Positions 1 to 7,728 of a DNA stretch of 64,000 nt are shown here, in pieces. Below the pieces are notes generated by a model. It was not told the DNA's origin. It made no database searches and saw only the letters and a list, made by a program, of their open reading frames with translations. The position numbers and the translations under genes are program-made. The DNA comes from Streptomyces sp. PTY087I2. Lineage in GTDB: Bacteria; Actinomycetota; Actinomycetes; Streptomycetales; Streptomycetaceae. Positions within the stretch are counted from its first letter, which is position 1. Each line of letters starts with the position of its first letter. The stretch covers positions 248,001-312,000 of the forward strand of contig NZ_LZRD01000003.1 in assembly GCF_001687325.1 (NCBI RefSeq), in the 5' to 3' direction.

Positions 1-584
1 GGAAAGTGGCCGATGTCGATCCCGCCGGCCTGCCAGGCGATGCTCGGGTGCAGGCTCTCGATGGTCGTGGCCCAGCCGTGTTCGCCGATCACACCCACCC
101 GGTGCACGACATCCCGCTCACAGATCGCTCGCAGTTGCGGCCAGTCCGGGGCGAGCAGTTCGTGCCACGCCCGGTCCATCGCCTCGGCGATCCGGGAGAC
201 GGCGTCCGGTGCGTCCAGCACTGCGCGTACGCGGGGATCACGGGCGGACGGGCCGGTCGCGGTGGTGGCGCATTCGTGGCGGGCCGCTTCCAGCGGGGTG
301 GCCCGGATCATGGCCAGGTCGTCCGCCCAGGTCTGGTTGAGGCCACGCGGGGGCGGAGCGACGAAGTTCGGTCCGCCTCGCGGGCTGTACAGGGCGAGAG
401 CGGCGTTCAGCTCGGTCTCGCGACGAAGCCGTTCGAAAGCCGGCAGGAGCCGGGTGGCCCAGGCTCGCGGCAACGGCCGGTCCTGGCCTGCGAGCGCGGC
501 CAGCAGGAAGCACAGGTCCATCACCGGCGACAGCGCGAAGCGGCTGCGCAGCAGGTCCTCGACGGCGACTTCGAAGCGCAGCAT
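1..584 (-). CDS. ArsR-type transcriptional regulator, DUF5937-like (3' end outside window)
   Basis: The minus-strand frame is open from an ATG at 584 to the window edge (194 codons) and begins MLRFEVAVEDLLRSRFALSP. This opening, and the following segment with FERLRRETELNAALALYSPRGG, is typical of the long Streptomyces ArsR-like regulators that carry a DUF5937 sensor region first and a winged helix-turn-helix near the C-terminus. The HTH itself would lie beyond base 1 and is not visible. The gene is divergent from an MFS exporter, with an 8+8 bp palindrome between them, so it probably represses that exporter and itself. Effector unknown. Confidence 0.7.
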   Translation of the reverse strand, partial: MLRFEVAVEDLLRSRFALSPVMDLCFLLAALAGQDRPLPRAWATRLLPAFERLRRETELNAALALYSPRGGPNFVAPPPRGLNQTWADDLAMIRATPLEAARHECATTATGPSARDPRVRAVLDAPDAVSRIAEAMDRAWHELLAPDWPQLRAICERDVVHRVGVIGEHGWATTIESLHPSIAWQAGGIDIGHF

Positions 585-614
585 CCGGCCATGTTACTGC
601 GGGACATCTACTCC

Positions 615-634
615 GATTCGTCCAGCGACGAATC
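615..634. promoter_or_regulatory. Palindromic operator candidate between ArsR-type regulator and MFS gene
   Basis: GATTCGTC (615-622) and GACGAATC (627-634) form a perfect inverted repeat around a CAGC centre in the 89-bp divergent intergenic region. It is AT-richer than its surroundings and sits where both promoters must lie. It is a natural binding site for the adjacent ArsR-type regulator, by inference from position and symmetry only. Confidence 0.6.
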
Positions 635-673
635 ATTGGTGAGTGACGTGAGCGCCCGGCGAGGCTGGACGTC

Positions 674-1909
674 ATGACCCCAACCGCCCGGTCCGCGCAG
701 GCCAACCACCGTGCCACCTACCGGGAGGTGCTGGCGGAGCCGCGATTCCGGCTGCTCTTCTCGACCCGCGCAGTCTCGATCACTGCGGACGCACTGCGGA
801 TCACCACGTTCTCGGTACTGGTCTTCTCGGCCACCGGCTCGGCGCTGCTGAGCGCAGTGGCCTTCGGCATCGGCTTCATCCCTCAGCTGTTCGGTTCGCT
901 GCTGCTGGGCTCTCTGGCCGACCGGCTGCCGCCCCGCGCGCTCATTGCCGGCGGCTACGCCGTGACGTGCGTCGCCGCCCTGCTGCTCACCCTGGTGCGG
1001 ATGCCGGTCGCGGCGAGCCTCGGTGTCGTGGCGCTGGTCTCCTTCGCCACGCCGGTTTTTCACGGCGCGTCGAGTCGGCTGGTCGCTCAGTCGCTGGAGG
1101 GTGACGCCTATGTACTGGGCCGGTCACTGAACAACATCGCCGGAGCGGGCGCGCAGTTGTTCGGTCTGGCGCTGGGAGGTGCGGCCGTCGCGGCAATCGG
1201 CCCGCGCCGGGCGCTCGCGGTCAGTGCCGTCCTCTACCTCGGCTGCGCGCTTGCCATCCGCATCCGGCTACCTCGGCTGCAACCAGGAGAGTTCAGCGGC
1301 ACGCCCGGCGGCGCCGGGGGCGACAGCGGGGCCGTCCGCGCAAGCTTGCGGGGTGCAGGTCTGCTGCTGCGCGGACGCTCGGTGCGCCGACTGATGCTGG
1401 CCCAGTGGCTGCCCGTCGCGCTCGTGGCGGGCGCGGAGGGCATCATCGTCGCCTACGCGGGAGAACGCCGCTTCGCCCCCGGCCGGTACGCGGTGCTGAT
1501 GGGCTGTCTTCCGGTCGGCATGCTGGTCGGTGACCTGCTGGTGGGTCGACTGCTGCGGCCACGCACCCGAGAGCGGCTGGTGGTCCCGTTGGTCGCGCTG
1601 GCGGGGCTGCCCCTGATCGGCTTCGCCGCCGAGCCCGGGGTGGGCGTCTCATCCTGTCTGCTGCTGCTCAGCGGCTTCGGTTACGCCTACGGCCTCGGCC
1701 TGCAACGGCCGTTCCTGGACGCCCTGCCGCAGGATGGCCAGGGTCAGGCCTTCGGTTTGCTCGGCTCCGGCAGCATGACGTTGCAGGGCGTCGGGCCGGT
1801 CTGCTTGGGCGCGGTGGCCACAGGCATGGGAACAGGCGGCGCAATCGCCCTGGCAGGCGGCGCGGTGGCGGTGGCCGCGGGCTGGATTCTCACCTGGCAG
1901 CCGAGATGA
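674..1909 (+). CDS. MFS transporter (drug/siderophore exporter-like)
   Basis: A 411-residue protein with about 12 hydrophobic segments and an MFS layout: an N-terminal half with LFSTRAVSITADALRITTFSVLVF and the loop-2 type motif GSLADRLPPRALIAGGY, then a second six-helix half after a polar Gly-rich loop near residues 205-225. It resembles the EntS-like exporters found next to ArsR/DUF5937 regulators. The ATG at 674 has only a weak GAGG nine bases upstream. It diverges from the regulator at 1-584, which probably controls it. Substrate cannot be told from sequence. Confidence 0.85.
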   Translation: MTPTARSAQANHRATYREVLAEPRFRLLFSTRAVSITADALRITTFSVLVFSATGSALLSAVAFGIGFIPQLFGSLLLGSLADRLPPRALIAGGYAVTCVAALLLTLVRMPVAASLGVVALVSFATPVFHGASSRLVAQSLEGDAYVLGRSLNNIAGAGAQLFGLALGGAAVAAIGPRRALAVSAVLYLGCALAIRIRLPRLQPGEFSGTPGGAGGDSGAVRASLRGAGLLLRGRSVRRLMLAQWLPVALVAGAEGIIVAYAGERRFAPGRYAVLMGCLPVGMLVGDLLVGRLLRPRTRERLVVPLVALAGLPLIGFAAEPGVGVSSCLLLLSGFGYAYGLGLQRPFLDALPQDGQGQAFGLLGSGSMTLQGVGPVCLGAVATGMGTGGAIALAGGAVAVAAGWILTWQPR

Positions 1910-1976
1910 GCCACAACGTGAAGAGCCCGCCCAGGACTGCCGCTGAGAGCGGGTGCAGTGGTCCGTAAGAAACTGC

Positions 1977-2198
1977 CTAGCCGGAACAGGCCGTCCGGCC
2001 CGCCTCCTGCCAGGTGCAGACCGGGCAGAGCGTGGCGCCCTTCGTCGACTCCGGGTACTCCGTCGGTTCGCGGCACAGCACGCACTCGGCGTACGGAGGG
2101 CCCTCGGCGGGTCCGTCCGGTGCGGGTGGTTCGGTGGTCGGTGCGATCGGTTCCGGGGTCTCGCAGTACGTTTCGTCCACGTCCACGAGCCTACTCAT
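1977..2198 (-). CDS. Small zinc-ribbon-like protein, 73 aa
   Basis: The ATG at 2198 overlaps the stop of the upstream ABC permease (ATGA), which fixes start and frame. The 73-residue product has an acidic, Pro-rich N-terminal half, then CVLC (Cys 39, 42) and CPVC (Cys 58, 61), a spacing suited to one zinc knuckle. It is not catalytic-looking and I do not recognise a named family. It is the last gene of the AIM24-ABC operon, so it may be an accessory of that transporter. The following 67 bases up to the MFS stop contain no gene. Confidence 0.75.
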   Translation of the reverse strand: MSRLVDVDETYCETPEPIAPTTEPPAPDGPAEGPPYAECVLCREPTEYPESTKGATLCPVCTWQEAGRTACSG

Positions 2199-2863
2199 CC
2201 GCGTCGGGCGGCGAGCCGGCAGACGAAGAGCGCTGCTGCCCCCGCGACGGCCGCTGCCCCGAGCGACGGCAGGACGGGCGGGTCGAACGTCCCGGTCCTT
2301 GATCCGGTGACCAGGGCCGTGACCGCGTACCGCGCCGGGGATCCGGTGGTCACGAGCGCCAGGAGCGATCCGAGCGCGGCCGCCGTGACCGACCAGCCCC
2401 GGCGGCGCAGCACCGGGCGGGTGCTGAGCGCCCCTACGGCCGCGCCCAGCAGCACGCAGCACAGGGCCGCGAGCAGGCCGGCGAGCGCGGCGGCCGGCCG
2501 GGAGACGGCGTGGGTGCCGTTGTCGGTGGCCGGGCTGCTGACGAGCACGACGAGCGCGGTGGTCACCCCGGCGAGCACCGCCGCACCGCTGGTGGCGGTG
2601 AGCAGTGCGGCCAGGTGGACCCGTCGGGGTCCGGCGGCGGCCGAGGCGACCGCCCGGGCGGCGGGTGGTTCCTGGCCGACGCAGAGGTGGACGGCCCACG
2701 CGGTGACGGGCAGCAGGGCGGCGGCCGCGACACCGAGCGAACCCAGTACGGGCTGCCCGCTCTGCACGCCGACGGCGAGGACGGCCGCGTACAGCAGGAG
2801 GGGCGCCAGCCAGCGCTGGGAGCGGGCGAGCAGGGCGGCCTGGTAGCGGAGCAGGGCGGTCAT
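2195..2863 (-). CDS. ABC transporter permease-like membrane protein
   Basis: Starts at the ATG at 2863, overlapping the stop of the ATPase gene (ATGA), and ends overlapping the next start. The 222-residue protein begins MTALLRYQAALLARSQRWLAP and has about six hydrophobic segments (for example around residues 20-75, 85-110, 125-150 and 195-215). This is the arrangement of small actinobacterial ABC permeases that pair with a single ATPase. No transport substrate is evident. Tight overlap on both sides implies translational coupling with the ATPase and the zinc-ribbon gene. Confidence 0.8.
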   Translation of the reverse strand: MTALLRYQAALLARSQRWLAPLLLYAAVLAVGVQSGQPVLGSLGVAAAALLPVTAWAVHLCVGQEPPAARAVASAAAGPRRVHLAALLTATSGAAVLAGVTTALVVLVSSPATDNGTHAVSRPAAALAGLLAALCCVLLGAAVGALSTRPVLRRRGWSVTAAALGSLLALVTTGSPARYAVTALVTGSRTGTFDPPVLPSLGAAAVAGAAALFVCRLAARRG

Positions 2864-3780
2864 GGGGCTTCGGACACCTCGGGCTGCTCGGATACCTCGA
2901 CCTGCGCGGACGGGCCCGACGGCCCACACCGCTCGGGTGAGTCGACGGACGCCACCTGCCTGATGTGCCACGGCGGACGGGCCGTCAGCAGCGCCGTCAG
3001 CAGGGCGTCGGAGTACGGCGTCGGAACCGTGAGGCGTACGACGTCCGAGGCCTCGCCGGTCACTCGGTTCCGGGTCGGGTCGCCCGGGAGGTCCTGGGGC
3101 AGCGGCGTGCCGGGCGGGCCCTCTGCCTCGATCCGGACGTCGGGGGCGGTCGCTGTCGTGGTCGGCGCCCGGTGTACTCCGCCGACTCCGGTCCGCAGCG
3201 TCAGGTCCGCCGCCCCGGCCAGGCGTCGCGGGTCGTGGTCGACGAAGACGACGGTGGCGCCCGCCGCGACGCGTTCGGCCACGGCACGGTCGAGTTCGGC
3301 TCGGGCCGCCTTGTCGAGCCCGGTCCAGGCCTCGTCCAGAATCAGCAGGTCCGGGGCGGCCAGCAGCGCCTGGGCTACGGCGACCTTCTGGCTGGTGCCC
3401 TTGGAGAGTTCGGCGAGCGGGGTGCGGGCGTGCTCCGCCGCTCCGAACCGGGTCAGCCACTCCCCCGCGCACCGCTTCGCCTCGGCGGTCCGCAGTCCGT
3501 GGATCCGGCCGAGGTGGACGAGGTAGCTGGTGGCGGTCAGGGGCAGTGCCGCCGGGAAGCGCTCGGGGACGTACGCCGTACGGGCCGGGCGGCCGGTGAT
3601 CCGTCCCTCGGCGGGGGTCTCGATGCCGGCGAGCAGCCGTAACAGGGTCGACTTGCCCGCGCCGTTGCCGCCCTCGACGCGGACGAGCGCCCGGGCGGGC
3701 AGGGCGAGGTCGACCCCGCGCAGCACCCATTGGCCGGCGGGGCCGTACCGGTGCCCCACGCCCCGCAGGTCCAGGGTCAG
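2860..3780 (-). CDS. ABC transporter ATP-binding protein
   Basis: The frame carries Walker A GGNGAGKST, a signature-like LSKGTSQKVA, Walker B LLILDEAW and the switch His in FVDHDPRR. After the nucleotide-binding domain there are about 100 residues with no obvious domain. No ATG lies near the N-terminus. The best start that keeps LTLDLRGVGHRYG is a CTG at 3780 overlapping the TGA of the AIM24 gene (CTGA); a GTG within GVGHRYG is the alternative. It is coupled to the permease downstream through ATGA. Probably the motor of a small export or resistance-type ABC system. Confidence 0.85.
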   Translation of the reverse strand: MTLDLRGVGHRYGPAGQWVLRGVDLALPARALVRVEGGNGAGKSTLLRLLAGIETPAEGRITGRPARTAYVPERFPAALPLTATSYLVHLGRIHGLRTAEAKRCAGEWLTRFGAAEHARTPLAELSKGTSQKVAVAQALLAAPDLLILDEAWTGLDKAARAELDRAVAERVAAGATVVFVDHDPRRLAGAADLTLRTGVGGVHRAPTTTATAPDVRIEAEGPPGTPLPQDLPGDPTRNRVTGEASDVVRLTVPTPYSDALLTALLTARPPWHIRQVASVDSPERCGPSGPSAQVEVSEQPEVSEAP

Positions 3781-4451
3781 TTGGAGGTCCTGTCGGGACG
3801 GGCCTCGCTCGGACGCACGATGACGAAGCCCTCGCCCTGGAGCATCAGCTGGACCGCCTCGCCCGAGCCGCCGCGAACCATCGAGCCGACGCTCTGGGAG
3901 CGGTGCAGGCTGGTCGTGAGCTGCTGGCTCCAGCCGACGACCGCGTCCGTGTCCACGTACACCGGCTGGGCGGCCGTCACGGGGATCACGATCGGGGTGC
4001 CCTCGCACATCAGGCCGAGCTTGCCGTACCCCGTGAAGACGCTGTTGAAAAGGCCGCCGCCGACCATTCCGGCGCCCTTCACGGTCTTGATCTCGTAGGA
4101 GAGCGTGGCGTCGAAGCACAGGACGTTGCGGCCGTTGATGGTGATGGCGTCGCCCTGGTCCAGCTCCACGATGAAACAGTTCGCCGCCTCGTGCGCGAAC
4201 CATGCCTCGCCCTGGCCCCGGACCGCCATCAGCGCAAGGCCCTCGCCGGTGACCGCGCGCTTGAGCAGGCCGCCGATGCCCTGGCCCTTGCGCTCGAACT
4301 GGAGGTTGCCGCGGAAGGCGATCATCGAGCCCTGCCGGGCGTGCATCTCCCCGTTGACGGCATACTTGATCGACTTGGAGTTCTGCAAGGTCATACCGGG
4401 GGCGGTGGCCTGCTGGGCCATGTGGTCGCTGGAAAAGAGATCGCTCTTCAT
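3777..4451 (-). CDS. AIM24 family protein
   Basis: The 224-residue product is a typical bacterial AIM24 protein: all-beta, Gly-rich, with segments such as VNGEMHARQGSMIAFRGNL, GQGEAWFAHEAANCFIVEL and the C-terminal GEGFVIVRPSEA. AIM24 homologues in mitochondria help organise the inner membrane; the bacterial role is undefined. The ATG at 4451 is preferred over upstream ones because AGGA lies eight bases before it. It heads a four-gene cluster with an ABC ATPase, permease and zinc-ribbon protein, linked by overlapping stops and starts. Divergent from the Pth2 gene across 71 bp. Confidence 0.85.
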   Translation of the reverse strand: MKSDLFSSDHMAQQATAPGMTLQNSKSIKYAVNGEMHARQGSMIAFRGNLQFERKGQGIGGLLKRAVTGEGLALMAVRGQGEAWFAHEAANCFIVELDQGDAITINGRNVLCFDATLSYEIKTVKGAGMVGGGLFNSVFTGYGKLGLMCEGTPIVIPVTAAQPVYVDTDAVVGWSQQLTTSLHRSQSVGSMVRGGSGEAVQLMLQGEGFVIVRPSEARPDRTSN

Positions 4452-4522
4452 GCGGAGCATCCTCACCCGGACCCGGCCGTTCCGCCAAGCAGGTGACGTC
4501 GTCCGCCTGGCAGACTGGGACG

Positions 4523-5251
4523 GTGACCAGCCATGACACCCCCTCCCCCGCTTCCGGGAGCCCGTTCCGCAGCAGCCCGACCGACCGCGATCAGGCGCCG
4601 CAGTTCGTGCTGCCGCTGGTGCTCCACCTGGAGAAGACGGACCCGCCCGCCCGCACCGACGCGCTGCGGACCGCCGCCCGGGCGGTGCTGACGATCCTCT
4701 CCGACGAGCGGTCCCTCGGCGACGGCGTGTGGGCGGAGGCGATGCGGGACTGGCAGGACGCCCGGATCCGCAAGGTCGTTCGCCGGGCGCGCGGTGCGGA
4801 GTGGCGGAAGGCGGCTGCGCTGGAGGGCATCACGGTGACCGGCGAGGACGGCGCGGAGGTACGGGTGTTCCCGCCGATCCCGCTGGACGGCTGGCCCAAG
4901 GAGCTGGCCAAGCTCCAGGTGTCGGGCACCGATCTGGAGGACCCCGAGCCGCCCGCCGCGCCCGATCTCTCCGGCCCGGTGCTGTGGCTCAACCCCGATG
5001 TCGACATGTCGGCGGGGAAGACGATGGCCCAGGTCGGGCACGGGGCGCAGCTCGCCTGGTGGGAACTGTCCGACACCGAGCGCAAGTCCTGGCGCGAGGC
5101 CGGGTTCCCGCTCTCCGTGGCCACCCCCGGGGCGGAGCGCTGGCGGGCGCTGACGGCGAGCGGGCTGCCGGTGGTGCGCGACGCGGGGTTCACCGAGATC
5201 GCCCCCGGCTCCTGCACGGTGATCGCCGACCACCCGGCACTGCGGCGCTGA
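4523..5251 (+). CDS. Peptidyl-tRNA hydrolase, Pth2 family
   Basis: The last 80 residues contain the Pth2 core: LNPDVDMSAGKTMAQVGHGA with the catalytic-region Lys and Asp, then AWWELSD and GFTEIAPGSCTVIADHP. Pth2 enzymes recycle peptidyl-tRNA released from ribosomes. At 242 residues it is twice the classical length: an N-terminal region (about 1-150) with LPLVLHLEKTDPPARTDALR precedes the catalytic fold, as in other actinobacterial members. I chose the GTG at 4523; there is no Shine-Dalgarno, but a CAGACT hexamer seven bases upstream suggests a leaderless transcript. An ATG at 4493 is the alternative. Confidence 0.8.
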   Translation: MTSHDTPSPASGSPFRSSPTDRDQAPQFVLPLVLHLEKTDPPARTDALRTAARAVLTILSDERSLGDGVWAEAMRDWQDARIRKVVRRARGAEWRKAAALEGITVTGEDGAEVRVFPPIPLDGWPKELAKLQVSGTDLEDPEPPAAPDLSGPVLWLNPDVDMSAGKTMAQVGHGAQLAWWELSDTERKSWREAGFPLSVATPGAERWRALTASGLPVVRDAGFTEIAPGSCTVIADHPALRR

Positions 5252-5361
5252 ACGGGACGGTGACCACAGCGGATCCCCCGTCACGGAGCCGCGACCGCAT
5301 CGCCCGCGCGCTGAACGTTTCTGGTTCCTCTTACGTATCTCCCGGTACTGCCCTATCGGCA

Positions 5362-5400
5362 TTACCGCCAAGTAGCCTGCACAGCCAGTCGATTGGCGGT
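5362..5400 (+). promoter_or_regulatory. Promoter/operator candidate upstream of DUF4142 gene
   Basis: TTACCGCCAAGTAGCCT (5362-5378) ends in a -10-like TAGCCT and matches the fadA promoter segment at 20327-20343 in 14 of 17 positions. It is flanked by an inverted repeat: ACCGCCAA (5364-5371) and TTGGCGGT (5393-5400) bracket the expected transcription start. No convincing -35 is visible. Probably a regulated promoter; the binding protein is unknown. Confidence 0.45.
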
Positions 5401-5454
5401 TGATTGACGCCTGTTCGATCGACGCTGTCACGCCTCGGCCCGGGAGACACCTTG

Positions 5455-6201
5455 TTGCGACGCATCAACGGCACGGCCCTCATCATCGCGGCACTGGTCG
5501 CCACACTCGGCGCGCTCGCGTTCCCCGTCTGGTCCTACGCGGACCGTTCGGGCACCGGCGAGGCGAACCTCAACGCCTCCAGTGTCGCCACCCAGTGGGG
5601 GCCGCTCTCCGCGACCGACCGGGACTTCCTGGTCAAGGTGCGGCTCGCCGGGCTGTGGGAGCTGCCCGCTGGGCAGCAGGCGATCGAACGGGCGCCCAGC
5701 GAGGCCACGAAGGCCGCCGGGGACCACCTCGTCGTCGGGCACACCGACCTCGACCGGCGGGCCCGGGACGTGGCGGCCAAGCTCGGCGTGGAGCTGCCCA
5801 ACCAGCCCACCGCCCAGCAGCAGGAGTGGCTGCGGGAGCTGACCGCGGCGAGCGGCGACGAGTACGAGCGGAAGTTCGCCAATATCCTGCGCGCCGCCCA
5901 CGGCAAGGTCTTCGGTCTGATCGGCCAGGTCCGCCACACCACCCGCAACACGCTCATCCGGCAGCTGGCGAGCGACGCCAACCAGACCGTGCTGGACCAC
6001 ATCACCATGCTGGAGGCCACCGGGTTCGTCGACTTCGACGCCCTGGCGCGCGAGGCGGCGAGCGGGTCGACGGCCAGTCCTTCCGGCCCGTCGATGCCCC
6101 GCGACGGCCAGGCTCCGCTGGCCCCGGTGCCGGTGACGCCGACCGGCGACCAGTCCTTCACCTCGCGCCCGGTGCCGCCCACGATGATGCCGATGCCATA
6201 A
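5455..6201 (+). CDS. DUF4142 domain-containing exported protein
   Basis: The product (about 248 aa) starts at a TTG at 5455, placed eight bases after GGGAG; a TTG at 5452 is equally possible. It has a signal/anchor segment (INGTALIIAALVATLGALAFPVW) and then the DUF4142 helical bundle: LSATDRDFLVKVRLAGLWELP, HTDLDRRARDVAAKLGVELP and ANILRAAHGKVFGLIG, the ferritin-like four-helix pattern of this family without clear metal ligands. The C-terminal 60 residues are Pro/Ser-rich and disordered. DUF4142 proteins are often linked to envelope stress; no specific function is known here. Confidence 0.8.
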   Translation: MRRINGTALIIAALVATLGALAFPVWSYADRSGTGEANLNASSVATQWGPLSATDRDFLVKVRLAGLWELPAGQQAIERAPSEATKAAGDHLVVGHTDLDRRARDVAAKLGVELPNQPTAQQQEWLRELTAASGDEYERKFANILRAAHGKVFGLIGQVRHTTRNTLIRQLASDANQTVLDHITMLEATGFVDFDALAREAASGSTASPSGPSMPRDGQAPLAPVPVTPTGDQSFTSRPVPPTMMPMP

Positions 6202-6322
6202 CGACGGCGGCGGGTCCGGAACCTCAAATGAAGCTCTGAACGTCCCACCGGTCGGGTTCATCGCCGCGCGACGGGGCCATGACCCCTGAACAGAACGAGG
6301 TGAGCAGGGGGACGGGGGCACC

Positions 6323-7723
6323 ATGGAACTGGGCATCGGAATCGGCTGGCGGCCGGAGATCGCGGCCGAGGTCGAGTCGCTGAGCGGGATCGACTGGGTG
6401 GAGGCGGTCGCGGAGAACCTCTGCGCCGACCATCTCCCGGATTCGCTCGTACGGCTCCGGGAGCGCGGGGTGACCGTCGTGCCGCACGGGGTTGCACTCG
6501 GCCTCGGCGGCGCGGACCGCCCCGACCCCGACCGGCTCGCCGGTCTCGCGGCGCGCGCCGAACTGCTGGGGGCGCCCCTGGTGACCGAGCACATCGCGTT
6601 CGTACGGGCCGGGGGGCCGCTGACCGCGTCGCCGAGGCTGGAGGCCGGGCACCTGCTGCCGGTGCCCCGCACCTGGGACGCGCTGGACGTGCTCTGCGAG
6701 AACGTGCGGATCGCGCAGGACTCGCTGCCGGTGCCGCTCGCGCTGGAGAACATCGCCGCGCTGATCACCTGGCCGGACGAGGAGCTGACCGAGGGGCAGT
6801 TCCTGGCGGAGCTGGTCGAGCGGACCGGGGTGCGGCTGCTGATCGACGTGGCCAATCTGCACACCAATCACGTCAACCTCGGCCAGGACCCGGCGAAGGC
6901 GCTCGACGAACTGCCGGTGGAGGCCATCGCGTACGTCCATGTGGCGGGCGGGGTCGAGAAGAACGGCGTCTGGCACGACACGCACGCCCACCCGGTGTCC
7001 GAACCCGTGCTGGAGGTGCTGGCCGAACTGCGCTCCCGGGTCGATCCGCCGGGCGTGCTGCTGGAGCGGGACGACGCCTTCCCGCCGGGCGCGGAGCTGG
7101 CGGGTGAACTGGACGCGATCCGGGCGACGCTGCGAAAGGCGGCGGACACGGCTGTGGGCCCGGGGCCGGACCGGGCTGTACTGCGGAAGGCGGACACGGC
7201 GGCCCCGCGTCCGGACCCGAGCCCGAGCCTGGAGCCGTCTCCGGGCCCGGCCCCGGGCCCCGCGCCCGACCGCACCGCAGGAGCCGAGCCCCGTACCGTC
7301 ACCCCCGTCCCCGCCCGCACCCGTGACCGTACCGCCGTCGCGCAGACCGCTCTCCTCTCCGCACTGGTCGCCGGAACGCCCGCCCCCGAGGGCTTCGACC
7401 ACCGGCGGCTGCGGGTGCAGAGCCGGGCGCTGGCCGCCAAGCGCGCCGACGTCGTCGCCAAGGTGGCCCCCGAGCTGCCGGAGATCCTCGGCGACGGCTA
7501 CCGCGCCGCGTTCCTCGCGTACGCCGGGAGCCGCCCGATGTCCGGCGGTTACCGGCGCGACGCCCTGAACTTCGCGGAGCACCTGCTCATCGCGGGCGGT
7601 CCCGCCGATCCGGTGGCGCGGCGCCGGCTGACGTACTGGTGGCAGGACCGGTCGGGCGCCCGGCCCCCGCGCCGTACCACCCGTCTGGTCCGGGCGGCCC
7701 GTGCCGTCCTCGTAGGAAAGTAA
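6323..7723 (+). CDS. DUF692 family multinuclear iron oxidative enzyme (MNIO) with SCO6045-like C-terminal domain
   Basis: Residues 1-270 form a DUF692/MNIO TIM barrel. The metal-ligand landmarks of MbnB-type enzymes are all present: H55 (VVPHGVAL), H90 (TEHIAF), E142-N143 (LENIAA), D175 and H180 (DVANLHTNH), H206 (YVHVAGG), D219/H221 (HDTHAHPV) and E249 (LLERDDAFP). MNIOs use two or three irons to oxidise cysteine or other residues in ribosomal peptides. A Pro-rich linker (about 275-335) leads to a C-terminal helical domain (about 345-440) with [21 protein letters not shown], known as a SCO6045-like domain. The stop is 5 bp before the Cys-rich membrane-protein gene, whose SD overlaps it, so the two are co-translated. 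The likely job is modification of that neighbour's tail (inference). Confidence 0.85.
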   Translation: MELGIGIGWRPEIAAEVESLSGIDWVEAVAENLCADHLPDSLVRLRERGVTVVPHGVALGLGGADRPDPDRLAGLAARAELLGAPLVTEHIAFVRAGGPLTASPRLEAGHLLPVPRTWDALDVLCENVRIAQDSLPVPLALENIAALITWPDEELTEGQFLAELVERTGVRLLIDVANLHTNHVNLGQDPAKALDELPVEAIAYVHVAGGVEKNGVWHDTHAHPVSEPVLEVLAELRSRVDPPGVLLERDDAFPPGAELAGELDAIRATLRKAADTAVGPGPDRAVLRKADTAAPRPDPSPSLEPSPGPAPGPAPDRTAGAEPRTVTPVPARTRDRTAVAQTALLSALVAGTPAPEGFDHRRLRVQSRALAAKRADVVAKVAPELPEILGDGYRAAFLAYAGSRPMSGGYRRDALNFAEHLLIAGGPADPVARRRLTYWWQDRSGARPPRRTTRLVRAARAVLVGK

Positions 7724-7728
7724 CCGCC

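Noticed and set aside
6..677. A plus-strand frame of 223 residues at the left edge
   Set aside because: The minus frame of the same DNA encodes a recognisable ArsR-type regulator; the plus translation is Arg/Gly-rich without motifs.
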